NCBI GenBank assembly: GCA_964343975.1 | Contig: CAYFLU010000060.1 | Coordinates: 1 to 18,480, forward strand | Reading direction: 5' to 3' | Length of the DNA: 18,480 nt | Origin: SCUN01 sp964343975 | GTDB lineage: Bacteria > Acidobacteriota > Vicinamibacteria > Vicinamibacterales > SCN-69-37 | In this document: positions 6,447-13,821 of the stretch, in pieces | Numbering within the stretch: the stretch's first letter is position 1 | Layout of the letters: each line of letters begins with the position of its first letter | The notes under the pieces: generated by a model | Told to the model about the DNA's origin: nothing | What the model saw: only the letters and a program-made list of their open reading frames with translations | Database searches by the model: none | Translations under genes and position numbers: made by a program

Positions 6447-7679
6447 ATGGACGTCACCCACGAACAGGTCTTCCTCGCCCGCCAGCCCATCTTCGATCGC
6501 CACAAGCGGGTCTTCGGCTATGAACTGCTCTTCCGCGCGCCGCAGGGCCTCCGCGGCGCCACGACCGCGGATCAGCAAAGCGCGTCGCTCATCAGCGAAG
6601 CGATCCTCGCGTTCGGGCTCGACACGCTCTCGCACGGGCGGCCCACCTTCGTGAAGGTGTCGCGGCATGTGCTGCTGAACGGCCTGCCTAGCGCCCTCCC
6701 CGCCAACCAAATGGTCATCGTCCTGCCCGACGATGCGGGGGATGGCGGCGAGACGATCGAAGCGGTCGAGCGGCTCAAGCGTCAGGGCTATCGCGTGGCG
6801 GTGGATCACTATGCCCCGCATCTCGAACCGGGCGCCGTGGTGCAGCACGCGGACTACCTGAAGATCGACGTCGCGTCGATCACCAACCCGTTCGAACGCT
6901 CCGGCGTCACGTTGTGGACCGGCCCGGCGCCGGTGATGGTGGCGACGCACGTGGAGAGCCCGGCAGACTTCGCGGCCGCGGCCGACTACGGTTGCGAGTT
7001 GTTCCAGGGCGATTTCATCGGTCGTCCCGTGATGCGCGCGACCACGGATATTCCGGGTAACCGTCTCACGTATCTGCGTCTGTTCCATGCGCTGCAGAAT
7101 CCCGACATCTCGCCGCGCGAACTCGAAGACCTCATCAAGCCGGATGCGTCGCTCGTGTACCGGCTCCTGCGCGCGGTGAATTCGGCCGCGTTCGCGATGC
7201 ACAGCCGCGTCGACTCGATCCGTCAGGCGCTCGTGCTGCTCGGCTACGGCACGGTGCGGCAGTGGGCGTCACTGTGGGCGATGACCTCGTTTGCGCCACA
7301 GGCGCCGGATGAGCTCGTGGCGATGGCGATCGTGCGCGGCCGCACGTGTGAGATCGTTGCCGCGGAAGATCCGTCGAGTTCCTTCGGCGACGGCTTCCTG
7401 CTGGGCATGTCGTCGTTGCTCGACGCGATCCTCGAGATCCCGATGAAGGACGTGCTTGGGCATCTGCCGCTCCCAAAGGATGTGGACGCGGCGTTACGCG
7501 GCGAAGACAACAAGAACCGGCAATTGCTCGACTGCGTGATCGCGCACGAACACGGCCACTGGGATGTGGCGCGATTGCTGGCCGAACAGGCCGGCATCGA
7601 TCCGGATGCGGTGCCGATCGCCTATGGGCAGGCGCTGCGGTGGTACGGCCAGTACCGGCGGATCAATCAGGCGGCGTAG
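6447..7679 (+). CDS. EAL and HDOD domain signalling protein with degenerate EAL
   Basis: 410 aa. Residues 7-195 are an EAL-fold domain (FLARQPIFDRHKRVFGYELL, FVKVSRHVLL, YLKIDVASI at 138-146, ATHVES at 166-171, FQGDFIGRPV at 186-195). Residues 205-395 are an HDOD domain (ISPRELEDLIKPDASLVYRL, LRAVNSAAF, SIRQALVLLGYGTVRQW). In this known architecture the EAL motif is replaced by YELL, and the metal-binding acidic residues near KIDVASI and VDHYAP do not match active c-di-GMP phosphodiesterases. It is therefore likely a c-di-GMP or protein-binding scaffold without hydrolase activity. HDOD domains are linked to regulation of motility, division or stress in other bacteria. It is transcribed alone, divergent from GH20. 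Confidence 0.9.
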   Translation: MDVTHEQVFLARQPIFDRHKRVFGYELLFRAPQGLRGATTADQQSASLISEAILAFGLDTLSHGRPTFVKVSRHVLLNGLPSALPANQMVIVLPDDAGDGGETIEAVERLKRQGYRVAVDHYAPHLEPGAVVQHADYLKIDVASITNPFERSGVTLWTGPAPVMVATHVESPADFAAAADYGCELFQGDFIGRPVMRATTDIPGNRLTYLRLFHALQNPDISPRELEDLIKPDASLVYRLLRAVNSAAFAMHSRVDSIRQALVLLGYGTVRQWASLWAMTSFAPQAPDELVAMAIVRGRTCEIVAAEDPSSSFGDGFLLGMSSLLDAILEIPMKDVLGHLPLPKDVDAALRGEDNKNRQLLDCVIAHEHGHWDVARLLAEQAGIDPDAVPIAYGQALRWYGQYRRINQAA

Positions 7680-7696
7680 GCGTCGCCGACCGACGC
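7680..7696. terminator. Small hairpin between convergent genes
   Basis: GCGTCG and CGACGC form a 6-bp stem around a 5-base loop, in the 19-base gap between the convergent EAL-HDOD and DMT-type genes. It has no T-run on either side. Placement is the main support. Confidence 0.3.
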
Positions 7697-7698
7697 GA

Positions 7699-8061
7699 TT
7701 ATCGGGAGAGGCCGAGCAGCGTGATGCCGGCGAGAATCAGCGCCAGGCCGGCGAAGGACTGCGTGGTGATCCGCTCGCTGAACCAGGCGACGCCAACGAT
7801 GGCGGTGAGCACGAAGTTGATGCCCACGGCCGTGGGAATCACGACCGAGAACCGCTCGAGCGACAGCGCCTTGAACATCACGAGTGACGCCAGCCCGATC
7901 ATCCCGAAACCGGCGATCACACGGGGCGTCAGCAAGAAGTCCAGGTAGCCACGCACGCTCGACAGAGAGTGCGCGCCGGCCAATTCCTGTTTCATGAGCG
8001 TGGCGCCGACCACGTTCAGTGCGGCGTATGCCGCGCACAACACGACGACCAGCCACTTCAC
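7699..8061 (-). CDS. Small four-helix DMT/EamA-like transporter protein
   Basis: 120 aa with four hydrophobic segments: residues 2-22 (KWLVVVLCAAYAALNVVGAT), 43-62 (LLTPRVIAGFGMIGLASLVM), 69-92 (ERFSVVIPTAVGINFVLTAI) and 100-118 (TQSFAGLALILAGITLLGLS). This is half of an EamA-type protein and similar in size to SMR pumps, which work as dimers. The Glu of helix 1 that is essential in EmrE (E14) is absent, so proton-coupled drug export of the EmrE kind is not supported. The sequence VVIPTAVGINFVLTAIVGVAWF is typical of small DMT proteins linked to lipid or polyamine export. The start is GTG at 8061, 12 bases after the stop of the DinB-like gene. Confidence 0.75.
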   Translation of the reverse strand: MKWLVVVLCAAYAALNVVGATLMKQELAGAHSLSSVRGYLDFLLTPRVIAGFGMIGLASLVMFKALSLERFSVVIPTAVGINFVLTAIVGVAWFSERITTQSFAGLALILAGITLLGLSR

Positions 8062-8073
8062 GGCGCTATCGTC

Positions 8074-8535
8074 TCACAGACCGAACTGCCGCAAGTGATG
8101 GTCGAGGTGCCCGAACCCCCAGCGCATCCAGTCGGCGTCAGACATCGCGCCGAAAGCTGGATGATTCACGCGCCTCGCGCCTGGCGCGACAAACGCACGG
8201 AGCAACCGCACAACGCGCGCGCGATCGGCCTCGAAGTCTGACGGCGGCGTGCCACCCTTCTCCGCGTCCACCGACTCGCCGGTCGGCACGCCCTTCGGCC
8301 ACGGCATCGGCGACCGCAACGCCACCACTTTGCCGACTGTGCGCATAAACCAGGTGTCGACCGCCTTCGCCGGCCGATCGCCCGACACGACATCGAAGGA
8401 ATCGGCGAGGTGACACAGCATCTGCTGCGGCGTCATGCGCCCCCACTGACGGGCCGCCGTGGGCGTGAGGCGCGCGAGCCGCGCTTCGAGCGCGGCCACG
8501 GTACCGGGAACAGACAAAGAACCCTGCGGATACAT
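8074..8535 (-). CDS. DinB/DUF1569-like four-helix protein
   Basis: 153 aa. ARQWGRMTPQQMLCHLADSF matches the DUF1569 branch of the DinB/YfiT-like superfamily, whose members often bind a metal with three histidines. Here the candidates are H42 and the C-terminal pair in GHLDHHLRQFGL. In related families the fold serves thiol-dependent transferases (mycothiol or bacillithiol S-transferases), but many members are uncharacterised and the substrate is unknown. The ATG at 8535 has a TACACT box only 6 bases upstream. It lies 23 bases after the Uup gene and 12 bases before the DMT-type gene. Confidence 0.75.
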   Translation of the reverse strand: MYPQGSLSVPGTVAALEARLARLTPTAARQWGRMTPQQMLCHLADSFDVVSGDRPAKAVDTWFMRTVGKVVALRSPMPWPKGVPTGESVDAEKGGTPPSDFEADRARVVRLLRAFVAPGARRVNHPAFGAMSDADWMRWGFGHLDHHLRQFGL

Positions 8536-8541
8536 GTGTTG

Positions 8542-8547
8542 AGTGTA
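8542..8547 (-). promoter_or_regulatory. Putative -10 box of the DinB-like gene
   Basis: TACACT on the minus strand, 6 bases before the ATG at 8535, inside the 23-base gap after the Uup stop codon. At normal spacing the transcript would begin at the ATG. The arrangement is identical to that at 18144-18149. Confidence 0.4.
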
Positions 8548-8558
8548 CGAAATGCGCG

Positions 8559-10678
8559 CTACGACCGCTCTTCGAGCTCGCTCCAGCGTTCGTATGCGGA
8601 CACGAGCTCGGCTTTGATCGACTCGACGCGCGCCATCACGGTCTTGATGGCCTCCGCGCCTTCTTTGTAGAACTCGGGCCCAGCCATGCGCTCGGCTAGC
8701 TCACGCTCTTCCGCTTCCAGTGCCTCGATCTTGCCTGGCAGTGCCTCGTACTCGCGCTGTTCCTTGTAGGAACGCTTGCGCCGCGCGGCCGGTGCCTCGT
8801 CGGCGCGCCGCACTTCCGCACTGCGCACTTCCGCACTTCGCACCGTCGCACTTTGCTCTACCGCACCCCGCACTGTCGCACTTTCCACCTTCGCACTTTG
8901 CACGTCGGCACTTTGGAACATTCGCACCGTCGCACTGTGCTTTTTCCAATCATCATAATCCCCCACATTCTCCCGCACGACGCCGCCACCTTCGAACGAC
9001 AGCGTGGACGTGACGACGTTGTTGAGGAAACGACGATCGTGACTGACGAGGAGAATCGTGCCGGCGAACTCGATGAGCCGTTCTTCCAGCAGCTCGAGCG
9101 TCTCGATATCGAGGTCGTTGGTCGGCTCGTCGAGCACGAGCACGTTGGCCGGCCGCGTGAACAGCCGCGCAAGGAGCAGGCGATTGCGCTCGCCGCCCGA
9201 CAGCGCCTTCACAGGTGACCGCGCGCGCGCTGGAGGAAACAGAAAGTCTTCGAGATAGCCGTGCACGTGCCGCTTCTGGCCGCCGACTTCGATCATCGTG
9301 TTGCCGTCGGCGACCGAATCCACCACAGTCTTCTCCGGGTCGAGCTGTTCACGCTGCTGGTCGTAGTACGCCACCTGCACGTTCGCGCCCTGGCGCACGG
9401 TGCCGCTGTCGGGCGCGAGCTCGCCCAGCATCATCCGCAGCAGCGTCGTCTTACCCGCGCCGTTCGGACCGATGAGGCCGATCCGGTCGCCGCGCATCAC
9501 GCGTGTGCTGAACGGGCGCACCACGACGTTGTCGCCGTACGTCTTCGCCACGTCTTCGAGCTCGAACACCATCTGCCCGGACCGCTCAGCGGTGTCGATC
9601 TGCAGGCGCACATTGCCGACGATATCTCGGCGCGCGGCGCGTTCCGCGCGCATCGCCATCAATTTCTTGACGCGGCCTTCGTCACGCGTCCGTCGCGCCT
9701 TCACGCCGCGGCGCAGCCACACCTCTTCCTTGGCCAGTAACTTGTCGAACTTCTCGTTCGCCAGCGCCTCGTTGGCCAGCCACGCTTCCTTCTTCTCGAG
9801 GAACGTCGCGTAGTCGCCCGGCCAGGATGTCAGCTGGCCGCGATCGAGCTCGACGATGCGCGTGGCGAGGTTCTGCAGGAAGGCGCNNNNNNNNNNNNNN
9901 NNNNNNNNNNNNNNNNNNNNNNNNNNNNNNNNNNNNNNNNNNNNNNNNNNNNNNNNNNNNNNNNNNNNNNNNNNNNNNNNNNNNNNAGCTGGCCGCGATC
10001 GAGCTCGACGATGCGCGTGGCGAGGTTCTGCAGGAAGGCGCGGTCGTGCGTGACGAAGACGATGGCGCCGGTGTACTCGCGGAGAAACTGCTCCAGCCAC
10101 TCGATCGTCTCGACGTCGAGGTGATTGGTCGGCTCGTCGAGGAGCAGGACAGACGGCTCGGCGACGAGCGCGCGCGCGAGAAGGACGCGGCGGCGCCACC
10201 CGCCCGAGAGCGTGTCCGCGCGCACGTCGGGATCGAGACCGAGCTTCTGGAGCACCAGCTCGATGCGCTGCTCGAGCGTCCAGCCGTCGGCCTCGTCGAG
10301 CGCCTGCTGCGCGCGCGCGAGCGCGGCCATGGCCGCCTCGGAGTGATCGTCGGCCACGCGTGTGGTGGCGTGGTGATAGGCGGTGAGGAGCTCCTGCAGC
10401 GCGCCGAGGCCTTCCGCGACGACATCGAAGACCGTTTGATGGCTGGTCAGCGCCACATCCTGGACAAGTCGCGCAGCGGTGGCGCCGGGCTGGCGCCAGA
10501 TCGCGCCGGCGTCAGGCGGCAACTCGCCCGAGAGAATCTGCAGCAGCGTGGACTTGCCCGTGCCATTGCGGCCGATGATCGCTACACGCTCGCCGGCGTC
10601 CACGAGAAGGCTGGCCCCGTCGAGGAGCGGCAGATGGCTGAACGCGATCGAGACCTTGTCGAGTGAAATCAACGGCAC
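8559..10678 (-). CDS. uup: ABC-F family ATPase, Uup type (interrupted by an assembly gap)
   Basis: A single gene split in the given sequence by 100 Ns plus a duplicated 55 bp. Deleting those 155 bases restores one frame of 654 aa, close to the length of E. coli Uup. ABC1 has GRNGTGKST (36-44), LSGGWRRRVLLARAL, LLLDEPTNHLD and VTHD. ABC2 has GPNGAGKTT, LSGGERNRLLLARLF, LVLDEPTNDLD and VSHD. The linker between them (WLRRGVKARRTRDEGRVKKL) and the C-terminal coiled coil (RSYKEQREYEALPGKIEALE) are those of Uup. ABC-F proteins act on ribosomes; Uup also affects transposon precise excision in E. coli. The start is GTG at 10678, with GATAAT 12 bases upstream. A 43-residue SAxVR repeat lies before the coiled coil. 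The interruption is an assembly artefact, not a pseudogene. Confidence 0.93.
8808..8936 (-). repeat. 15-bp degenerate repeat encoding SAxVR pentads in the Uup linker
   Basis: 129 bp (43 codons) of a 15-bp unit, AGT GCG NNN GTG CRR, in frame on the minus strand. The pentads read SATVR, SADVQ, SAKVE, SATVR, GAVEQ, SATVR, SAEVR, SAEVR, with a three-codon interruption (MFQ) after the first. The repeat sits between ABC2 and the C-terminal coiled coil. The same DNA is open in other frames on both strands, including a cysteine-rich frame, as expected of a GTGCGA-rich repeat that spread by DNA-level duplication. Confidence 0.85.
9832..9886. repeat. Left copy of the 55-bp duplication at the assembly gap
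   Basis: These 55 bases are identical to 9987-10041. Both encode the same piece of Uup just after ABC1 (AFLQNLATRIVELDRGQ). The copy touches the Ns directly, as expected for two contig ends that overlap but were not merged. Confidence 0.95.
9887..9986. other. Assembly gap (100 Ns)
   Basis: Exactly 100 Ns, a common filler length. The flanks share 55 identical bases, so the true gap is probably negative (an overlap) and no sequence is missing. Removing the Ns and one copy restores the Uup frame. Confidence 0.97.
9987..10041. repeat. Right copy of the 55-bp duplication at the assembly gap
   Basis: Identical to 9832-9886; identity ends where the right contig continues into the ABC1 H-loop region. 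One copy should be removed to rebuild the gene. Confidence 0.95.
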
Positions 10679-10690
10679 AGTGAGCCCTCG

Positions 10691-10696
10691 ATTATC
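10691..10696 (-). promoter_or_regulatory. Putative -10 box of uup
   Basis: GATAAT on the minus strand, 12 bases before the GTG start at 10678, within the 56-base divergent region shared with the symporter gene. No convincing -35 is visible. For the plus-strand symporter the best -10 I see is TAGACT at 10710-10715, which is weak. Confidence 0.4.
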
Positions 10697-10734
10697 CCTC
10701 GGAATCGCATAGACTCTCGCCCGAGGTTCGACGG

Positions 10735-12543
10735 ATGCACCTTCAGACGCTCGACTGGCTCATCATCGCTGCCACGCTCATCATCTGCTTTGCCCCCGCC
10801 CTGTTCTTTGCGAAGCGGTCGGGGCAGAGCACCTCGGAGTTCTTCGCGAGCGGCCGCGCCGTGCCGTGGTGGCTGGCCGGCCTCTCGATGGTGGCCACGA
10901 CCTTCAGCTCCGACACGCCGAACCTCGTCACCGACATCGTCCGGCGCACCGGCGTCGCGGGCAACTGGGTGTGGTGGGCGTTCGTGCTCACCGGCGTGCT
11001 GACGGTGTTCTTCTACGCGCGCCTGTGGCGCCGGTCGGGCGTGATGACCGACCTCGAGTTCTACGAGTTGCGCTACTCGGGCGGCGCGGCCTCGGTCGTG
11101 CGCGGTTTCCGCGCGGTGTATCTGGGCCTCTTCTTCAACTGCATGATCATGGCCGCCGTAAATCTCGCGGCCGTGAAGATCGCCGGCATCCTCTTCGGAC
11201 TGCCGCGGTGGCAGACCCTCACGGGCATCGGTCTCCTCAACGTCGCGTTCGCCGCACACTCCGGCCTCTGGGGCGTGCTCGTGATTGACATGATCCAGTT
11301 CTTCATCAAGATGTCTGCCGTGGTGGCGGCCGCGTACTTCGCGCTGCACGCGCCGCAGGTCGGTGGCCTCCACGGCTTGATGGACAAGCTGCAGCACACG
11401 AGCGGTCCCGGCGGCCTGAACTACCTGAGCATCCTGCCCGACTTCAAGAGCAACTGGGATCTGGCCGTGGCCGTGTTCATCATGCCGGTGGCGGTGCAGT
11501 GGTGGGCCGTGTGGTACCCGGGCAGCGAACCGGGCGGCGGCAGCTACATCGCGCAGCGCATGCTCGCGTCGAAGTCAGAGAAAGACGCACTCGGCGCCGT
11601 GCTCTTCTTCAACGTCGCGCACTACGTGCTGCGACCGTGGCCGTGGATCCTCGTCGCGCTGGCGTCGATCGTGGTGTATCCGCAGCTGTCCGACATCCAG
11701 CACGCGTTCCCGAACCTCGATCCGAAACTGCTCGGCCACGACATCGCGTACCCCGCGATGCTGACGTTCCTGCCCGCCGGCTTCCTCGGCCTCATGGTGG
11801 GCGGCCTCGTCGCCGCCAACTCATCCACGATCCTGACGCACCTCAACTGGGGCGCGTCGTACCTCGTGCACGATTTCTACCGCCGCTTCATCAAGACCGA
11901 CGCCACCGAATCGCACTACGTGCTCGTCGGCCGCCTCGCCACTGTGTTCCTCTTCCTCGCGTCCTCAGCCACCGTGTACCTGATGGACAGCGCGAAAGAC
12001 ACATTCGACATCATTCTGCAGATCGGCGCCGGCACGGGCCTGCTCTACCTCGTGCGCTGGTACTGGTGGCGCGTGAACGCGTGGTGTGAAGTCGTGGCGA
12101 TGACGAGCTCACTGCTCGTGTCGGTCGGCCTGCTCGTGGCGTCGAAGAACGGCGTGCACATGAGCCCGCATCTCGCCCTGCCGCTTACCGTCGTCGTGAC
12201 GACCATCTGCTGGGTGGCGACGGCGTATCTCGCACCGCAGACCGATCGGCAAACGCTGATCTCGTTCTACAAGAAGGTGCGGCCGTCGGGCCCGGGCTGG
12301 AACGAGATTCGCGAGGCCGCCAAGCTGACGCCGGCCGAAGCCGCAGAGACCCACACGAACATCGCGGAAGCCCTGCTCGGCTGGAGCGCCGCCTGTTCGA
12401 TGATCTGGTCGGCCCTCTTCACGATCGGCACGTTCCTCTACGGCCGCTACACGCAGACGATGCTGCTCTTCGTCGTCTTCGTGATCAGCACCGCCGTCGT
12501 CGTCCGCGTGATGAAGACGCTCTGGCCCGAGCCGACGGCGTAA
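10735..12543 (+). CDS. Sodium:solute symporter (SSS family)
   Basis: 602 aa with about 13 hydrophobic segments. The N-terminus (LDWLIIAATLIICFAPALFF, then SGQSTSEFFASGRAVPWWLA and GLSMVATTFSSDTPNLVTD) is the classic SSS opening, containing the helix 1 region that contributes to sodium binding. Mid-protein, WYPGSEPGGGSYIAQRMLAS and FFNVAHYVLRPWPWI are typical of a bacterial subgroup. AANSSTILTHLNWGASYLVHDFYRRF corresponds to the helix 8 signature with serines and threonine that bind Na+. It imports an organic solute with sodium across the inner membrane; the substrate (sugar, sugar acid or other) cannot be read. It stands alone, divergent from uup, and ends just before a strong hairpin. Confidence 0.92.
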   Translation: MHLQTLDWLIIAATLIICFAPALFFAKRSGQSTSEFFASGRAVPWWLAGLSMVATTFSSDTPNLVTDIVRRTGVAGNWVWWAFVLTGVLTVFFYARLWRRSGVMTDLEFYELRYSGGAASVVRGFRAVYLGLFFNCMIMAAVNLAAVKIAGILFGLPRWQTLTGIGLLNVAFAAHSGLWGVLVIDMIQFFIKMSAVVAAAYFALHAPQVGGLHGLMDKLQHTSGPGGLNYLSILPDFKSNWDLAVAVFIMPVAVQWWAVWYPGSEPGGGSYIAQRMLASKSEKDALGAVLFFNVAHYVLRPWPWILVALASIVVYPQLSDIQHAFPNLDPKLLGHDIAYPAMLTFLPAGFLGLMVGGLVAANSSTILTHLNWGASYLVHDFYRRFIKTDATESHYVLVGRLATVFLFLASSATVYLMDSAKDTFDIILQIGAGTGLLYLVRWYWWRVNAWCEVVAMTSSLLVSVGLLVASKNGVHMSPHLALPLTVVVTTICWVATAYLAPQTDRQTLISFYKKVRPSGPGWNEIREAAKLTPAEAAETHTNIAEALLGWSAACSMIWSALFTIGTFLYGRYTQTMLLFVVFVISTAVVVRVMKTLWPEPTA

Positions 12544-12562
12544 CGGACCGAGCCAGAAACAC

Positions 12563-12603
12563 CACGAGGCTGGTCGCGGAGAGGATCCGCGGCCAGCCTC
12601 GTG
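12563..12603. terminator. Strong hairpin between convergent genes
   Basis: A 17-bp stem (12563-12579 with 12587-12603), perfect except for one T-G pair, encloses a 7-base loop, AGAGGAT. It lies 20 bases after the symporter stop and 18 bases before the stop of the opposing secreted-protein gene, so it can serve both. There is no T-run on the plus side; a weak T-rich stretch (GGTGTTTCTGG) follows on the minus side. Confidence 0.75.
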
Positions 12604-12621
12604 TGCTGTACCGAACTGAAA

Positions 12622-13245
12622 CTACTTGCCCGCGCCGAAGCCGGTGACCATTACTTCGAGCAGGTGGTTCACGCGGAAGCCGACGATGCCGTCGGTCTTG
12701 AGGCTCGCCTTCGGCTGGCTCGTCACGACCGTGCCGTTCACGACGAAGTCGACCTTGTCGGCGCCCACGCGCACTTCCAGGGCGTTCACCGACGTGCCGT
12801 CCGTGCCCGGCTTCTTCACCGCATCGTTCGGCGTCTTCGGCGCCACGTTGCCGGTCTTGGCATCGCCGTCGCGCGTCTTGATCAGCCACGTGCCGTCCTG
12901 CGCCACGAGGAAGTACGTGTAGGCCTGCGTCGGGCCGTCGAGGTTGCTGCCGCCGAAGAAGAGGCCGTAGTAGTTCGTGTGGCCGCTCGGCTTCATGAGC
13001 TTGAACGTGCCCTTGAGCGTGTAGTTGCCCGTGGCCGTGTTGGCCGGGTTCCAGTAGATGGCCGCGGTCGGGTTGATCGCGTGGTACCCGCCGCCCATCT
13101 CCATGATCTTGATGTCACCCGGGGCATCCGGGTCGTTGACCTGCGTGCTGCGGTCGGCGCGGTACTTCCAGCCCTTCTGGGCGTGGGTGGTGATCGGTGC
13201 GATGGCAAGCGCGACAAGCGCGGCCGCCAGAACAAAGCGCTTCAT
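12622..13245 (-). CDS. Secreted protein with jelly-roll/LamG-like features, unknown function
   Basis: 207 aa. Residues 1-22 are a signal peptide (MKRFVLAAALVALAIAPITT, then HA before QKGW). The mature part is rich in beta strands: KIMEMGGGYHAINPTAAIYW, GNYTLKGTFKLMKPSGHTNY, YGLFFGGSNLDGPTQAYTYF, LVAQDGTWLIKTRDG, NALEVRVGADKVDFVVNGTV, GIVGFRVNHLLEVMVTGF. This pattern (mass of strands, a ...YGLFFGG... strand, and a short C-terminal VNG turn) resembles concanavalin-like or DUF1080-type domains that bind or cleave glycans, but I cannot identify catalytic residues. The ATG at 13245 has a good Shine-Dalgarno, GGAGGG, about 8 bases upstream, and this start begins the signal peptide. A GCTATGAT stretch near 13285 could be its -10. 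It is monocistronic. Confidence 0.75.
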   Translation of the reverse strand: MKRFVLAAALVALAIAPITTHAQKGWKYRADRSTQVNDPDAPGDIKIMEMGGGYHAINPTAAIYWNPANTATGNYTLKGTFKLMKPSGHTNYYGLFFGGSNLDGPTQAYTYFLVAQDGTWLIKTRDGDAKTGNVAPKTPNDAVKKPGTDGTSVNALEVRVGADKVDFVVNGTVVTSQPKASLKTDGIVGFRVNHLLEVMVTGFGAGK

Positions 13246-13249
13246 GCGG

Positions 13250-13256
13250 GGTCCCT
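13250..13256 (-). promoter_or_regulatory. Shine-Dalgarno of the secreted 207-aa protein
   Basis: GGAGGG on the minus strand, 7-8 bases before the ATG at 13245. It is one of the clearest ribosome-binding sites in the window. It fixes the start against an open frame that runs upstream through the divergent CYTH gene. Confidence 0.65.
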
Positions 13257-13353
13257 CCAAGGACGACGTAGTGAACCTCGTCATCATAGCGCGGGGTTGT
13301 CTGCGGCGCTCCTGCCTCTGTCCCCGCCGGAACATTCGGGCCACAATGGCCGC

Positions 13354-13821
13354 ATGGGGATCGAGATCGAACGCAAGTTCCTCGTCGTCCGTGAGCGCTG
13401 GCGGCCCTCCACGCCGGGCCTGCACATCCGGCAGGGTTACCTGACCACGAACCCGGACACCACGGTCCGGGTGCGGATGGCAGGTGAGCGAGGGGTGCTG
13501 ACCGTGAAAGGGCCGACCCAAGGACTGAGCCGGAGCGAGTTCGAATACGAGATCCCGGCGGCGGACGCACGCGAGATGCTCGACACGCTCTGCGCCCGTC
13601 CACACATCGACAAACACCGATACATCGAGGTCATCGACGGCCACCGATGGGAGATCGACGTCTTCCATGGCGACAACGAGGGATTGATCGTCGCGGAACT
13701 CGAACTGCCGACCGCCGACGCCGTCTTCTCGCGACCTGACTGGGTCGGCGATGACGTCTCGCACGACCGCCGGTACTTCAATTCACACCTGGCGAAGGTG
13801 CCGTATCGGGCCTGGCGCTAG
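13354..13821 (+). CDS. CYTH-domain protein (triphosphate tunnel metalloenzyme)
   Basis: 155 aa, the length of a stand-alone CYTH domain. MGIEIERKFLV carries the ExExK signature (E4, E6, K8). Further conserved basic and acidic residues of the eight-strand tunnel follow: RVRM (R39, R41), TVKG (K52), SEFEYEI (E62, E64, E66), KHRY (K87, R89), WEIDVF (E100, D102) and VAELELP (E115, E117). Members hydrolyse inorganic triphosphate or nucleoside triphosphates, or act as class IV adenylate cyclases; sequence alone does not separate these, and triphosphatase is the commoner role for bacterial single-domain proteins of this size. ATG at 13354 is the obvious start. The gene is divergent from the secreted 207-aa protein and its stop overlaps that of the convergent GNAT gene. 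Confidence 0.9.
   Translation: MGIEIERKFLVVRERWRPSTPGLHIRQGYLTTNPDTTVRVRMAGERGVLTVKGPTQGLSRSEFEYEIPAADAREMLDTLCARPHIDKHRYIEVIDGHRWEIDVFHGDNEGLIVAELELPTADAVFSRPDWVGDDVSHDRRYFNSHLAKVPYRAWR

Noticed and set aside
4715..6523. A long open frame of 602 codons on the plus strand
   Set aside because: It lies antisense to the GH20 gene, has arginine- and histidine-rich composition and no recognisable domain. Long antisense frames are common opposite high-GC genes.
8808..8936. A CRISPR array or tRNA-like cluster at the repeat
   Set aside because: Units are 15 bp, degenerate and in frame, with no spacers and no cas genes nearby.
8701..8949. A cysteine-rich small protein (repeated KC-x-GAKC-like units) in another frame of the minus strand
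   Set aside because: It is an alternate reading of the 15-bp repeat in uup; the Uup frame has domains on both sides and fixes the real frame.
9887..9986. An insertion or frameshift making uup a pseudogene
   Set aside because: The N block is filler between overlapping contig ends and the frame is exact after removal.
13246..13764. N-terminal extension of the secreted 207-aa protein
   Set aside because: It would run antisense through the CYTH gene; the ATG at 13245 has a strong Shine-Dalgarno and begins the signal peptide.
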